Part shown: positions 1 to 10,000 of the stretch, piece by piece | How the letters are laid out: every line of letters begins with the position of its first letter | Numbering within the stretch: the first letter of the stretch is position 1 | DNA from: Isoetes taiwanensis | Lineage: Eukaryota; Streptophyta; Lycopodiopsida; Isoetales; Isoetaceae | Assembly (NCBI GenBank): GCA_021234155.1 | Contig: JAJEKV010000025.1 | Span: 1,220,474 to 1,284,473 of the forward strand | DNA length: 64,000 nt | Reading direction: 5' to 3' | Notes under the pieces: model-generated | Databases searched by the model: none | What the model was told of the DNA's origin: nothing | The model's input: only the letters and a program-made list of their open reading frames with translations | Translations under genes and position numbers: made by a program

Positions 1-827
1 GAGGATACGCTGCATCACCCACAAGACAATATTTCTTTAATCTTCCATTGTTCATAATTCTTCTCCCTGCATTCAAACACTTTCCAATCATGCAAACTAG
101 GCCAGCCCATGTCATAGTCCCAAATCAAGCAGCTTGAGGACACAATTATCTAAAGAATGATAGAATAAAACCCTTTTCGATTGTAATAGTCTTCTCTGCT
201 TTCAACTGGGGCAATAATGGGGATATGTGAACCATCAATCGCACCAACAACATATGGAATGCCTTTCAATTTCTCAAATTCTTGTGCAAGTGTTTGAAAT
301 CGTTCAGTTGATGGCCATTTGATGCATAATCTGTGCAATTTCTCTTTGAGAGCAAAACAAAAATCCAAAATAGCACGCTGGGCTGTGGTGTAGCCCTCGC
401 ATAATTATGCGCAATCTCTCAGAATTGTATTACCCGTGAGCGTAGTCTAGATAGTGCAATGCACACCTTAGTTTCTCTGTAAATCTTTGAGGCATATTTT
501 TGTATCCTCACGCTTTAATAGAGGCCCTAATTCTTGGCAAATGTACTCAAAAGTTTGTTTACACAACCTCAATCTTTTCTTGAACATACCATCACTGTAA
601 GATTACATCAAGGTACGTTCCATGAATGTTGCTGGCCTATCGTAACACCATATATTAGGGCTTCTCCTGGCAGACCTTCCATCTGAACCTCTAAGCACTA
701 GATAGCACTGATCAAGCCATAACTGATAGCTTCTGTGGATATGTGTTGATGAGTTATCTCCTTGGAAAAGTAGCATCATAAACTGCATATAGCAAGCGAG
801 GGCAAAAACAATCAGCTGTTTTCTCAT
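1..827 (-). pseudogene. PIF/Harbinger-type DDE transposase, decayed, cut by window edge
   Basis: Transposase of the PIF/Harbinger superfamily (DDE_Tnp_4 fold), which cuts and pastes DNA using a metal-binding DDE triad. Read on the minus strand, 600-480 gives a segment with the family pattern ETFxYIxxELGPLLxRED (here QTFEYICQELGPLLKRED). 368-150 carries VVGAIDGSHIPI, the block with the first catalytic Asp. About 40-1 carries LVGDAAYP, the block with the second Asp. The third catalytic residue would lie beyond the left edge. The blocks are in family order but in different frames, with a stop near 484 and frame changes near 600 and 370, so the gene is broken. No terminal inverted repeat is visible. 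Family assignment is firm; the boundaries are not. Confidence 0.8.
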
Positions 828-845
828 AATAAGGCTATTTACCCT

Positions 846-1034
846 CTAATTTGATTCATCATCCACATGATTTAGTGCACAGCTATCTATAGCAACATCA
901 ACCTCTTCTACACATTCTTCTTGCACAGAACTAGGACCTGTGGAATGATTTTCTGATGAATTGAGACTGGAGACTTGTGGTGTCAAAAGATTGGCAATTG
1001 CATGTTCCTCTGAAGTTCTTCTTTCCATATTCAC
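846..1034 (-). other. Short Ser/Glu-rich open frame upstream of the Harbinger remnant
   Basis: A 62-codon frame, rich in Ser, Glu and Asp, just upstream of the transposase remnant on the same strand. It begins MNMERRTSEEH and has no motif I recognise. It could be the N-terminal part of the transposase gene, or part of the accessory protein that many PIF/Harbinger elements encode, or chance. Nothing in the sequence decides between these. Confidence 0.2.
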
Positions 1035-1183
1035 CTAATTTTCTACGTTCAACCAAGTTTATCTATTTTAGCAACAATAAGGAACAATAAGGAACGTGAA
1101 TTTATGGAAATGAATAGTGAATAAAAAATCTGATTGCTTATCTGATAAGCGTTTCATCTTCGAGCATGCAGGAGCTAACGAAT

Positions 1184-1251
1184 GCACGGCTTCTCTCACG
1201 AAGATTGTTGGCGCCAAGCACGGCTCCTCTCACGAAGATTGTTGGCGCCAA
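1184..1251. repeat. Two tandem 34-bp units
   Basis: Units at 1184-1217 and 1218-1251 differ at one position (ggcttctc versus ggctcctc). They sit in the 500-bp stretch 1040-1551 between the Harbinger remnant and the chromovirus. I find no LTR-like sequence, polypurine tract or gene in that stretch. Confidence 0.85.
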
Positions 1252-1551
1252 TTTGTTGAAGATGTTGGCGACGTGGACGCTGAGTCAGGCGGTAGTTTTA
1301 GCCCTGTGGAATCTATCTCGACGGAAGGGCAAATTGCGGCCTGGAAGTTGCTGAAAAAATTGAAATTACCGGTAAACGTAGTGGAATCTGCCCCTAATAT
1401 ACCTTCCACTCATCCAAGCAAAAACGCGGTCATGCCTATATTGACATTACACCACGCCCTAGAGATCACCATAGTGGTCTCATCATCGGTAACAACACAT
1501 GCAACCCATACCTAGCATAGGTTGCATGCGCAGATTAATCTACACATAGAA

Positions 1552-2400
1552 TTAATCTACACAAATCGACATGCCTGAGCCGATTACTTCGGAGATGACC
1601 CTGCCGTCCCATTGCTCCATAAACTGTGGGTACTGCTTCAATAGATCCTTCTTATGTACCCACGTCGCGTCTTCCACCGGCAAGTGCTTCCACTTGACCA
1701 AATACTGGAGGAACTCCGATCTCCTCGTTTTCTTGAAGGCTTTATCAAGAATCAACTCTGGAACTATTTCCAACTGCTCCTCCATCATTTCCAACAACGT
1801 TGGAGTGTCCAAGACTTCGTCTAGATTTGGGGTGTGCTTCTTCAATAAACTCACGTGGAAGACTTTATGAATCTTTAGGTGTGCTGGCAAGTCTAACTTG
1901 TAGGATTGATTACCTACTCTTTTGACTATTCTGAAAGGTCCAGCCCATCTTGGAGCAAGCTTCTTACAATTTCCGATGCGGAGCTTCGCCTGCTTCACTT
2001 TAATCTTGAGCCACACGTTGTCGCCAACTTCGAACTCCCTGACTGTTCGATGCTTGTCGGCGATGCTCTTTTGTCGACTCCTTGCAAGATATCCTCGAAC
2101 TTCTTCCACCAGCTGCTGCATGTCGGCTAACATCTGCTGCGAAACCTCTACTTTTGACACGGGATTGTGCCAAGTGTCTAGAGTTAGGCATTGATAGCCG
2201 TAGTTGATCATAAACGGCGACATTTGGGATGATTCCTGCTTGGTGCTATTATACGCAAACTCCATCAAGTGAATAAATTCTTCCCACATACCTTGCTTGT
2301 TCCAGACATAGTTTCGTAGCATGTCCTCCAAAATCCTGTTGGTCCGCTCCATTTGGCCATCCGTTTGAGGATGATAAGCTTCGTCTGAATTGTCGCAAAG
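1552..2400 (-). CDS. Integrase C-terminal part and chromodomain of the Ty3/gypsy element
   Basis: Last part of the polyprotein, in a different frame from the main pol segment; the join lies near 2385-2400. It starts in the integrase core at [14 protein letters not shown], which holds the third catalytic residue (Glu) of the DDE triad. It continues through the [19 protein letters not shown] segment typical of Ty3/gypsy integrase C-termini. It ends with a chromodomain (about [15 protein letters not shown]) and a stop at 1552-1554. In chromoviruses this domain is thought to steer integration to chromatin with particular histone H3 marks. Domain calls are firm from the residues; targeting is family knowledge. 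Confidence 0.9.
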   Translation of the reverse strand, partial: LCDNSDEAYHPQTDGQMERTNRILEDMLRNYVWNKQGMWEEFIHLMEFAYNSTKQESSQMSPFMINYGYQCLTLDTWHNPVSKVEVSQQMLADMQQLVEEVRGYLARSRQKSIADKHRTVREFEVGDNVWLKIKVKQAKLRIGNCKKLAPRWAGPFRIVKRVGNQSYKLDLPAHLKIHKVFHVSLLKKHTPNLDEVLDTPTLLEMMEEQLEIVPELILDKAFKKTRRSEFLQYLVKWKHLPVEDATWVHKKDLLKQYPQFMEQWDGRVISEVIGSGMSICVD

Positions 2401-4763
2401 AGGTCTTGCCAAAAGGCACTCCCGAACTTCGGATCCCTGTCGGAGATAATCTCCCTTGACATGCCATGAAGCCTGAAGATTTCTTTGGTGAAGAGCTTCG
2501 CTGTATCCATAGCGGTGTCTGTGGTCCTGCAAGGCACAAAATGTGCCATCTTCGACAACTTGTCGACCACTACCATCAAGGCATCCTTCCCTCTTACTGT
2601 CCTTGGAAGCCCTGTTATAAAGTCCATGCTGATGACCTCCCACTTAGCGTTTGGCACCTCTAATGGCTCCAATGCCCCTGGAATTCGAAGCTGCTCTGCC
2701 TTCGTCTGCTGACATAGCTGACATTCCTTGATGTAGCGAGCCACCTGCTTCTTCATTCCTGGCCAATAATAGCTGCTGCGCACTTTGAAATATGTCTTCA
2801 TGAATCCCGCATGGCCAGCTATTGGACTGTTGTGCGTGTCGTGGAGGATCAATTTCCTTACACCTGACGATTCGGGCGCGCACAACTTGTCTTTATGGTA
2901 TAACAGGTTGCCTTCCTTCTTATAATGTTTGAAGGCTTCTCGCTCTTTATCTGTTCTAGCCTCCTTGCTTAAGCTTGCCCATACTTCCTTGAAGTCCACA
3001 TCCGTTGGCAATGACTCTTCAATCTTCTTACCAAAGTCGCTGGAGAGCGTCGAAATTGCATTGCAATGCACTCTAGTTGTCAGGGGATGCCTTGAAAGCG
3101 CATCCGCTACCACGTTGAGCTTCCCCGGCTTGTAGACTATATCAAAGTCATATTCCTCGAGGAACTCCATCCACCTTCGCTGCCTCAGGTTAAGGTGTGG
3201 TTGCGTGAATACATATTGGAGGCTTTGGTGGTCTGTATCTAATTGGAACTTTCTTCCCAAGAGATAGTGCCTCCAAATTCTTAATGCCCTGACAACTGCA
3301 AGCAATTCTTGATCGTGCGTCGGGTAGCGCGTCTCTGCGTCGTTCATCTTCCTGGAATCATACGCTACCACACGCTCTTCCTGCATGAGCACTGCACCTG
3401 TGGCTATCTTACTTGCGTCTGTCGCCACCAACTTGTCTTTCTCTGGATCTGGCAGGGTTAAGACGGGGGCGGTTGTCAAAGCTTCTTTCAGCAATTCAAA
3501 CCCTGCTTGGGCTTTCTTGTGCCAATGGTCTGCCCAATCTTTCACCTTCTCCGCCCTCGTCAAGTCTGTTAGCGGGGCCGCTATCTTAGCAAAGTTCTTC
3601 ACGAACTTCCTGTAGTACCCTGCTAGGCCAAGGAAACTTCTGACCTCATGCACATTCTTCGGTGCCGGCCACTGAATGACGGCTTCAATCTTGGCGGAAT
3701 CCATCGAGATTCCTTCTGCTGAGATCACATGACCCAGGTATTCCACCCTCTCCATTGCGAAGTGGCACTTCGACAACTTGGCGTACAACTGGTGCCTCTT
3801 CAACTTCTCCAGCACCCTCCTTAAGTGTTGTACGTGTTCCTCCAGGGATCTGCTATATACCAAAATGTCATCAAAGAATACTATCACAAAGGTGTCTAAG
3901 AACTCCCTGAAGATGTCGTTCATGAGCCTCATGAACGTTGCTGGGGCATTCGATAAGCCGAAAGGCATTACTGTGAATTCATAGTGCCCATACCTGGTTC
4001 TGAAAGCTGTTTTATGAATATCTTCTTCCTTTATCCGGATCTGATGATAACCTGACCTTAAGTCAATTTTGGAGAAGACTTTTGCCCCTTGGAGTTGATC
4101 CATCAAGTCATCTGATCTGGGGAGCGCATACTTATTCTTAATGGTGTGCTTGTTCAACTGCCTATAGTCTATGCACATCCTCAAACTGCCATCCTTCTTC
4201 TTGACAAAAAGAATGGGCGCTCCAAATGGCGAGACACTAGGTCTAATGAAGCCTAGGTCGAGCAACTCCTGCAATTGCTTCTTTAGCTCCGTCAACTCCT
4301 GCGTCGTCATTCTATATGGGGCCTTGCTCGTCGGCTTTGTTCCTGGTTCGAGTGCTATCTCACACTCGACTCCCCTATAAGGAGGGAGCTGCTTGATCTC
4401 ATCTGGAAAGAGATCGTGGAACTCCGTGATCAACTTAGCTACTTGCTTGGGCAACTCGCTGAGCCCCTTATCTTCCTTACCTTCTTCTGATTCGGGCTCT
4501 TGGATCTCGAGCTTGAAGATATATGCTACCTGCTCACTCTTTATGCACCTGAACAACTGCTTACTAGACATGCACTGCATAATGGGAACAACTTCTTTAC
4601 CTGTGATCTCTATGATCTTTCCATTGGGTGTTGTGAGGGTCACCTTGCGCTTTCCACAATCAATGAGGGCTCCTGCTGGACCAAGATATTCCATTCCAAT
4701 GATCAAGTCATACTTGCCAATGCCCATTACCTCTGCCCCCATCTGGATATTAATCCCCGGCAA
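2265..4763 (-). CDS. Pol: reverse transcriptase, RNase H and integrase core of the Ty3/gypsy element
   Basis: Uninterrupted frame holding most of pol. RT spans about residues 170-350, with the YRQLNK block near 200, [12 protein letters not shown] near 266-278, and FFDD near 297-300 as the variant of the YxDD catalytic site. RNase H follows at about 445-560 ([20 protein letters not shown]). The integrase zinc-binding HHCC motif lies at about 641-684 (H..H...CQLC), then the integrase core with catalytic Asp in SMDFITGLP (about 714) and ISDRDPKF (about 775). After residue 796 the frame runs off its homology and continues in the 1552-2400 frame. The 5' end starts inside the protease to RT linker; the protease is in another frame just upstream. 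Confidence 0.95.
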   Translation of the reverse strand: MPGINIQMGAEVMGIGKYDLIIGMEYLGPAGALIDCGKRKVTLTTPNGKIIEITGKEVVPIMQCMSSKQLFRCIKSEQVAYIFKLEIQEPESEEGKEDKGLSELPKQVAKLITEFHDLFPDEIKQLPPYRGVECEIALEPGTKPTSKAPYRMTTQELTELKKQLQELLDLGFIRPSVSPFGAPILFVKKKDGSLRMCIDYRQLNKHTIKNKYALPRSDDLMDQLQGAKVFSKIDLRSGYHQIRIKEEDIHKTAFRTRYGHYEFTVMPFGLSNAPATFMRLMNDIFREFLDTFVIVFFDDILVYSRSLEEHVQHLRRVLEKLKRHQLYAKLSKCHFAMERVEYLGHVISAEGISMDSAKIEAVIQWPAPKNVHEVRSFLGLAGYYRKFVKNFAKIAAPLTDLTRAEKVKDWADHWHKKAQAGFELLKEALTTAPVLTLPDPEKDKLVATDASKIATGAVLMQEERVVAYDSRKMNDAETRYPTHDQELLAVVRALRIWRHYLLGRKFQLDTDHQSLQYVFTQPHLNLRQRRWMEFLEEYDFDIVYKPGKLNVVADALSRHPLTTRVHCNAISTLSSDFGKKIEESLPTDVDFKEVWASLSKEARTDKEREAFKHYKKEGNLLYHKDKLCAPESSGVRKLILHDTHNSPIAGHAGFMKTYFKVRSSYYWPGMKKQVARYIKECQLCQQTKAEQLRIPGALEPLEVPNAKWEVISMDFITGLPRTVRGKDALMVVVDKLSKMAHFVPCRTTDTAMDTAKLFTKEIFRLHGMSREIISDRDPKFGSAFWQDLFATIQTKLIILKRMAKWSGPTGFWRTCYETMSGTSKVCGKNLFT

Positions 4764-5262
4764 GTCTCTTGCCTGTCGTCTGCCTTATTGCTCCACTTGC
4801 TAAGACGACGGGCCTCGGCTTCGAATTCAGTGGTTTCAACTTCAACATCTCGACCATTCTGGGGGATGCAAAGTTATGGCTACTTCCCGAGTCTATCAGG
4901 ACTATGAAAGACTTGGCCTTGGCCTTCCCTACTGTGGAAATTACCTTATACTGGCTCTCTGCTTGTTCTGTATCTATTGCGGCAAAGATATGACACTCAC
5001 CCTGAATATAGTCGCGGGCTACCTCGCCATCGTCGTCAGACAGAGTATCCCAATCTCCCAACTCCGCTAGCACTGCACTCATGACGTAGGGGCAGTTCGC
5101 TGTCCTGTGGCCTGGCTGGAAACACCTGAAGCAAAGCTGCTTTTCTATGCACTCCTGCCTCTTTTCCTTGGGCATTGCCTGCTTTGGAGTAGTTTGACCC
5201 CTCCTGCTTGTCCTTGAAGGACACCTGCTTCTTCTCCTGCTGCTTCCCCTGGTTGCCAACAT
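4750..5262 (-). CDS. Gag zinc knuckle and aspartic protease of the Ty3/gypsy element
   Basis: This frame continues gag after a frame change near 5175-5200. It holds a CCHC zinc knuckle ([14 protein letters not shown]), the nucleic-acid-binding motif of nucleocapsids. A retropepsin-like protease follows, with the active site [13 protein letters not shown] (D-S-G). The frame ends near 4750 at TTGKRLAGD, and the sequence resumes one frame over in pol ([10 protein letters not shown]). Both frame changes look like one-base indels rather than a programmed shift, because the same DNA is readable in two frames over short overlaps. Confidence 0.9.
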   Translation of the reverse strand: MLATRGSSRRRSRCPSRTSRRGQTTPKQAMPKEKRQECIEKQLCFRCFQPGHRTANCPYVMSAVLAELGDWDTLSDDDGEVARDYIQGECHIFAAIDTEQAESQYKVISTVGKAKAKSFIVLIDSGSSHNFASPRMVEMLKLKPLNSKPRPVVLASGAIRQTTGKRLAGD

Positions 5263-6328
5263 ATGGGGCTCTAGCTGGACCTGGACTAGCTGCTCTAGGG
5301 CTATAACTCCCTGTTGCCTTGCCTTTATCCTGGTAATACTGCTGCCTCTGCCCGCTATTCTGAGGCCCCGTCCCTTGCAAGCTTATTGCCTTAGACTCTG
5401 CTTCTGATACTGTCTTAGGGTTTATTGCCTTTACAAGCTTGCGGATCTCATTATTCAGCCCCTCAATATAGCTCTCCACTGCATGCTTTTCACCCAACTT
5501 TGGCACATATAGCCTTAGCCTCATGAATTCCTCTGTATATTTCTGGACTGATTTGTTGCCTTGCTGCAACCTGTAGAATTGCTGCATCATGCTGGACTTA
5601 TGTTCCCTTGGGACGTAATGGCGCTTGAAAGCTTTAGCAAACTTTCTGAACCTGCAAGCATCCCTGCTTAAGCCATGGGCCTTGGCATACCCTTTCCACC
5701 AAATGCGTGCTGCTCCCTTCAGGTTGGTTGTTGCCACCCTGCCTTTATCCTTGTCCTTCATACCATAGGCGTTGCCATATTCACTCATCTCATCGAGCCA
5801 AGCCTCTGCCTCCATGCCTGATCTGTTCTCACCTGAGAATTGCTCGAGCTTCCTGGCCTTCCATACGTTTCCCAATGCTGAATCAACCTTCTTCTGGTAA
5901 TCAGAGGCTTTTGTGTCCCTTTGCCGTCCATCTGTGGCGTCCCTTTGCCTTCCATCCCTACGGTCCCGTGCCTGCTCTTCCTCTTCCTCGGAGTCGGAGT
6001 CTGAGTTCGAGCTTGAGTCGGAGGATTCCGTGCTGGTGGACCTCCTTCTCTTGCTCCTCCTCTTGTCCTTCCCCGTCTTCCTAGGTGGTGCCTCTGGCAA
6101 CTGGACATTGTTGTTTGGGCCACTCTCTGATTGTGCTGCCAACAAAGCCTTTATCTGCTCGAGGTCCGTTCTCATCTGCGACATTTCTTCCTCTGGGGAC
6201 ATTGCACCGAATGCTTCATACAGGCTCCTTGTCGGGGGTGGTCTGGGCAGAGTCTGTTCTTCCCTATGGTCTCGGCGTTGTCGTTCCCCTGAGCTTGGGC
6301 CTCTGGCTGTACGGTTAGTTTTATTCAT
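5036..6328 (-). CDS. Gag of the Ty3/gypsy element
   Basis: 430-codon frame starting at an ATG at 6328. The first ~160 residues are charged and low-complexity, including a Ser/Asp/Glu run near residue 100. A retrotransposon gag domain follows at about residues 150-320, with the family-typical ARIWWKGY, FKRHYVPREH, MQQFYRLQQGNKSVQKY and FMRLRLYVPKL blocks. The last ~45 residues are out of frame with the zinc knuckle, which is read in the next frame. The capsid shell is its expected product. The ATG lies about 130 bp downstream of the second ORF2 frame. Confidence 0.9.
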   Translation of the reverse strand: MNKTNRTARGPSSGERQRRDHREEQTLPRPPPTRSLYEAFGAMSPEEEMSQMRTDLEQIKALLAAQSESGPNNNVQLPEAPPRKTGKDKRRSKRRRSTSTESSDSSSNSDSDSEEEEEQARDRRDGRQRDATDGRQRDTKASDYQKKVDSALGNVWKARKLEQFSGENRSGMEAEAWLDEMSEYGNAYGMKDKDKGRVATTNLKGAARIWWKGYAKAHGLSRDACRFRKFAKAFKRHYVPREHKSSMMQQFYRLQQGNKSVQKYTEEFMRLRLYVPKLGEKHAVESYIEGLNNEIRKLVKAINPKTVSEAESKAISLQGTGPQNSGQRQQYYQDKGKATGSYSPRAASPGPARAPYVGNQGKQQEKKQVSFKDKQEGSNYSKAGNAQGKEAGVHRKAALLQVFPARPQDSELPLRHECSASGVGRLGYSV

Positions 6329-6459
6329 TCTCTTGCATTATATGTGTTGTTGGTATAGTTGTGGAACAAAATACATCAACAAAACATTTAACGTGCAAAA
6401 GAAATTATACTTATATTATATAATATCTTAATACAAAGCCTCCGGGATCAAGAGTTTAA

Positions 6460-6912
6460 CTATTCTTGAAATCGCCGGTAGGATGGGTTATCTTCGAGGA
6501 ACTTCTTAACTTGGGCCGTTCCTACCGAGTGTCCCAAGTTCCTGAGGACGTTGGTTGATGACCCGCCCTGCAAAGCTCTCGCTAATTCCTCTACCCTACG
6601 ATTTGAGGTGTACGCTGCGGTCACTGCCAGTCTTCCCTGCCGTCGGTAAGGTATGGCGAAGTCGAAGATGTCGAGTGCCACCGCTCTCTTGACTAAGACG
6701 GCATAGTCGGTGTTGGCAGCTAGCCGAGCATGCCGGCCAAAGCCTGAGAGCGCGATGAGCATGAATACTCCTTCCTCGCCCCTAGGAGTAAATTTGCGGT
6801 GGATTACCGCTATTCTCCTGTCCCGCAGCAGGGGGAGATAGTATCGCAGCGACCTGTCGTTGTGCGTCGTTGATGATTCTTCGCCTCCTCGGCCACCAGC
6901 TCTGTGTCTCCC
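6460..6912 (-). CDS. ORF2 continuation beyond an in-frame TAA, unrecognised
   Basis: Directly after the TAA at 6913-6915 the same frame stays open for about 150 codons and stops 132 bp before the gag ATG. The first Met is at 6762, but the readable sequence starts earlier, so either the TAA is a decay mutation or it is read through. It is basic and helix-rich (RSLRYYLPLLRDRRIAVIH near its start, NLGHSVGTAQVKKFL near its end). I recognise no family. I compared it by eye with histones H2A, H2B and H4 and with rod-shaped plant-virus coat proteins and saw no convincing match. Confidence 0.5.
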   Translation of the reverse strand, partial: GRHRAGGRGGEESSTTHNDRSLRYYLPLLRDRRIAVIHRKFTPRGEEGVFMLIALSGFGRHARLAANTDYAVLVKRAVALDIFDFAIPYRRQGRLAVTAAYTSNRRVEELARALQGGSSTNVLRNLGHSVGTAQVKKFLEDNPSYRRFQE

Positions 6913-7986
6913 GGCTTATTCGTCGACTTCCACCTCGATGAGCTCTCTGTAATCCCTAACTGTTGCTGAAGCTCGCCGGAGGTCGAACTCGCCTCTTCTC
7001 TCTGTGGGGGCTGGTGTCGAAGAGCTCGGCATTAAAATGTTTGAGCTCTTGCTGCGGATTCCCATCTGTTCCTGGATGGCATAAAACTCCTCTTCAGTCG
7101 GCAGTTCTCGAGCTTCCATCATCTGCCTGATGTTGCTGTAGGCTTGGATGTCGGAAGTCGACTCTCCTGTGTAAGTGTCGGATTCTCTTACTTGAAGTGG
7201 GAAGTCGGAAGCTCCCCGGACGACGAAGTCATCCAGGTCTGATTGCCGCAATTGGTGCAGCAACTCGTCGAGTCGGTATTCCCGTTCCCTGCATTCGGGA
7301 AGGTTCTGGATGTCGCTGAGGAGCAGGTACTCCTCGCCGTCGATGATGATGGGGGCTAGGCTTGTAATACCTAGCCCAAGGGGTGGGGCGATCCTGAGGG
7401 TTTGCCGGCTCCATTCGAATTCCTGCAATTGCTGCTCTGCTAACCGCTGCTTTTCTACTGGATCGAGCTCGACGTAGTCCTCCTCTTCTGATTCTTCGTC
7501 TCCTGCTCTTCCTTCTTGCTCCTGTTGGTACTGCAAAAGGAGCTGCTCTGCTGCTGAGGAGGCTAAGGGGTCCACATCCATGGGAGGGATAGAGGTTTCC
7601 CCCATGGGGTTTTCGGCACGGTGGGAGAGAAAAATTGCTAAGGCGGCAGTGTAGGAGAAATACTTGGCCCTGTCAATTGTCAGGACCATGTAGTCTGGCA
7701 ATCTCTGAGCCTTGTTGGTCAAGTACTTGGCAATGTTCGGAACATCACCCAAGGCTGCTTGAAGGGATTGCCTGGGAACAAAGTAGCCTGTGCAAGGGGG
7801 GAGCTGCACTAAGGATGGTCCTACCCTAGCTTGAAACTCGGACAGAACTTGTCTATAGGCTGGGGTTGCGTGCAGTGTGGCTTGGACATCTATTTCTCTC
7901 CGGAAGACTCAGAAAATGTCATTGACATCGGCCTCGGCAGCGTGGGCACTGGCGCTGTACCATCTCCTGAAGTCAGCAGTGACCAT
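6913..7986 (-). CDS. ORF2, unrecognised protein between the histone-like ORF1 and gag
   Basis: About 357 codons from an ATG at 7986 to a TAA at 6913-6915, with one in-frame TGA at 7909-7911. After that TGA, 297 codons are open (from a GTG at 7809) with clear amino-acid order and little low complexity. Residues after the TGA include a hydrophobic Tyr/Leu-rich block (FSYTAALAIFLSH), then a Glu/Asp-rich stretch (about 7440-7530) and an acidic Ser-rich C-terminus. No domain is recognised. It lies in the same orientation between ORF1 and gag, with a pair of conserved hairpins 316 bp and more upstream of the start. It may be an accessory protein of the element; a captured host gene cannot be excluded. 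Confidence 0.55.
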
Positions 7987-8301
7987 TGATCTATGGAAGA
8001 TGAGACTAGCAAACGGATGCAAAAGCACCTCAGGGAGCTGGAAAATCGCCTAAAAGGTCAAGAGCAAACTTGTAGGGTGCTATGTGAGAAATGGGGACCT
8101 ATTTATAGAGAAGGGGCAAAACCCTAATTTTTTGGGTGACTTGAAAAACTCTTGGAGTTGGGCGATTCTAGCCTATGTTGAGGTCCAAATTGGAATTGGG
8201 AGACTAATTTGAGGGTTTGAGAATGACTGGATTACCTAAGGAATCTATTGCAACAAGCTAGAGATCAATTGGATATGCTATGGTGGCAAAATTGCTAGGA
8301 G

Positions 8302-8368
8302 GTCTCACATGTTGCGCCTCGTTCAAAAACTGGAGTTTTGTTTTTAAACCAGGCGCGACGTGTGAGAC
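8302..8368. repeat. 67-nt hairpin, copy 1 (upstream of ORF2)
   Basis: Inverted-repeat unit with 18-nt arms, consensus GTCTCACACGTTGCGCCT and AGGCGCGACGTGTGAGAC, around a loop holding CAAAAACTGGAGTTTTG that folds again. This copy has T instead of C at arm position 9 and A instead of G in the loop (tttttaaacc). It lies between ORF1 and ORF2, 316 bp before the ORF2 ATG. No flanking target duplication is visible. Confidence 0.95.
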
Positions 8369-8501
8369 ATCTGCTCTATTTTGGTCAAAACTTATCCAAT
8401 TTAGTTGATCTAAGGGTCTAAACATGCTAGGCTCGTCGAGTTAGGCAGAATTGACCCCTTACTTGGTCGATTTGGAGGAGATTTGGACAACTTTGTGCAA
8501 G

Positions 8502-8568
8502 GTCTCACACGTTGCGCCTCGTTCAAAAACTGGAGTTTTGTTTTTAGACCAGGCGCGACGTATGAGAC
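8502..8568. repeat. 67-nt hairpin, copy 2 (upstream of ORF2)
   Basis: Same unit, exactly 200 bp from copy 1. One change in the right arm (tatgagac for tgtgagac). It lies about 140 bp downstream of the ORF1 stop on the element's sense strand. Confidence 0.95.
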
Positions 8569-8706
8569 ATCTCACTATTTGCTCTATCCTATTTTAGTAA
8601 AACGAAAGCTATTACATGCTAACTCCACTTGTTTAAGCAAGATTACACATATAATCTATTCAAAATTCTTTTGTATTAACAAAAATTTTCATTATTTACA
8701 GAATCT

Positions 8707-9132
8707 CTAATGGGGCTCTCCCTTGATTATACTGGCTAACTGCATGTCCTTCCTCATCAGAGTTACTCGCTTGGCATGCACGGTGCAGGCTGTAGAGTCT
8801 TCAAAATGCCGCACTATCTTCTCGCTCAATCGCTTTCTGAAGTGCCGTAAAGATTCGCGTCTTACCCTCATGCCGGTGTTAAAGTCCTGCATCACTTCTC
8901 TGACTAGGCGGGCAAAGGGGGCACGGGGGATTAAGAGGCCGTAGCTGCGCTGGAAGTATCTGATCTCCCTCAATGCTCTTCTCTCGGTCTCCTTCCTGCT
9001 GGCTTTCTTCTTGGTTGGCTTCTTGGGGAGCTTGGGCTTCTGTGGTGGCGGCCTTAAGGTCTGTTGCTTTGTTGGGCGTCCACCCTCGACAATCGACCCA
9101 TTCTCCGGTAGTAGGAGTTGTAAGCCTCCCAC
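8707..9132 (-). CDS. Histone H3 fold domain at the ORF1 C-terminus
   Basis: In this 141-codon frame, residues 53-141 (8976-8710) align without gaps to the histone H3 core. They include ALREIR at the alphaN helix, LLIPRAPFARLVRE at alpha1, QDF and FED at either end of alpha2, and HAKRVTLMRKDMQLA at loop 2 and alpha3, ending IKGE like the H3 C-terminus. By eye roughly half the residues match H3. Loop 1 has canonical H3 length, without the insertion seen in CENH3, yet LLIP and VTLMRKD resemble plant CENH3. The Cys in alpha2/loop 2 (CTVHA) is kept. The middle of alpha2 is unusually basic (RRESLRHFRKRLSEK). H3 cores pair with H4 to wrap DNA; whether this one does is unknown. Confidence 0.92.
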   Translation of the reverse strand: MGGLQLLLPENGSIVEGGRPTKQQTLRPPPQKPKLPKKPTKKKASRKETERRALREIRYFQRSYGLLIPRAPFARLVREVMQDFNTGMRVRRESLRHFRKRLSEKIVRHFEDSTACTVHAKRVTLMRKDMQLASIIKGEPH

Positions 9133-10000
9133 TTCTTTATGTAAGCCTCATGTTCCCTCATCTTTCTCTAGTAGATCTTGACGGGGTCCGTGACATAGGA
9201 TTCTGGGGCAGGCCGTGGCTGTTTCTTCCTGTCCCAAGTCGGATATAAAGGGGCTTCACCGCGACTTGATTCGGCTGCTCTAGGTGGGGTGCTCTGGTGG
9301 GTATTGGCTGCTCATCACGGGGGTTTAGAAGAACTTCCACCTGCCGGTGTTGGGGTTGAAGTCTTAAATCTTGAGTCATCGAGGAGGGCGGAGGCTGGTC
9401 AGCTGACCTTTCGGTGATGACGACTTTGGGGTTGGGGTTCTTTGTTCGCGGAACTTCCTTGAGTTTCCTTGGGCCCACCACAAACTTCCCCTTCTTCTTC
9501 TTCAGTTCCTCGGCTGCTTTCGCCTCCTCCTCTTCCCTCTTCCTCTTCTTTTCTTCCCTCTTCCTTTCTCGGCGTTCTTTTTTGCCCGTGCTTTTTTGAT
9601 CCCGCCGAGGTCTGTGCCGCTTGGCACCAGTATTGGCTCCCTTTGCTCTTCTTGCTCCTCGCCTCTTTCGCGAATCGGGGCTTGACTTGTTCGTCTATGG
9701 TCGGCTCGGGAGTCGGCAGTCTCTTTTCTTCACGAGCCTTGGTTCTCCTTTCTCCCTTCGCTGCCTCCTTTTCCTCTTCCTCTTCGAGCAGCTCTGTCCC
9801 TACATCCGAGTGCCCCTCCCCTTCTCTCTCCTGTTCCTGTATTTCTTGCTCTATTTCTTCGTAGACGTCCTTAATCTCCTCATCTGAGATGCTCTCCTCA
9901 TTTCGAGATAATCGACCTCCTCCCTCTCGCGACGAGCCTCTCGAAGCACCTCGTGGATTAGTTAAATTTGGGGTTCGCTGGGAGGCGAGCCTTCTGCGAT

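Noticed and set aside
5036-5262. Programmed frameshift between gag and protease
   Set aside because: The same DNA reads sensibly in one continuous frame if one base is changed, and no slippery site is apparent; a simple indel is more likely.
6460-7986. ORF2 as a histone H4, H2A or H2B partner of ORF1
   Set aside because: Compared by eye with core histones; none of their conserved helices or loops are present.
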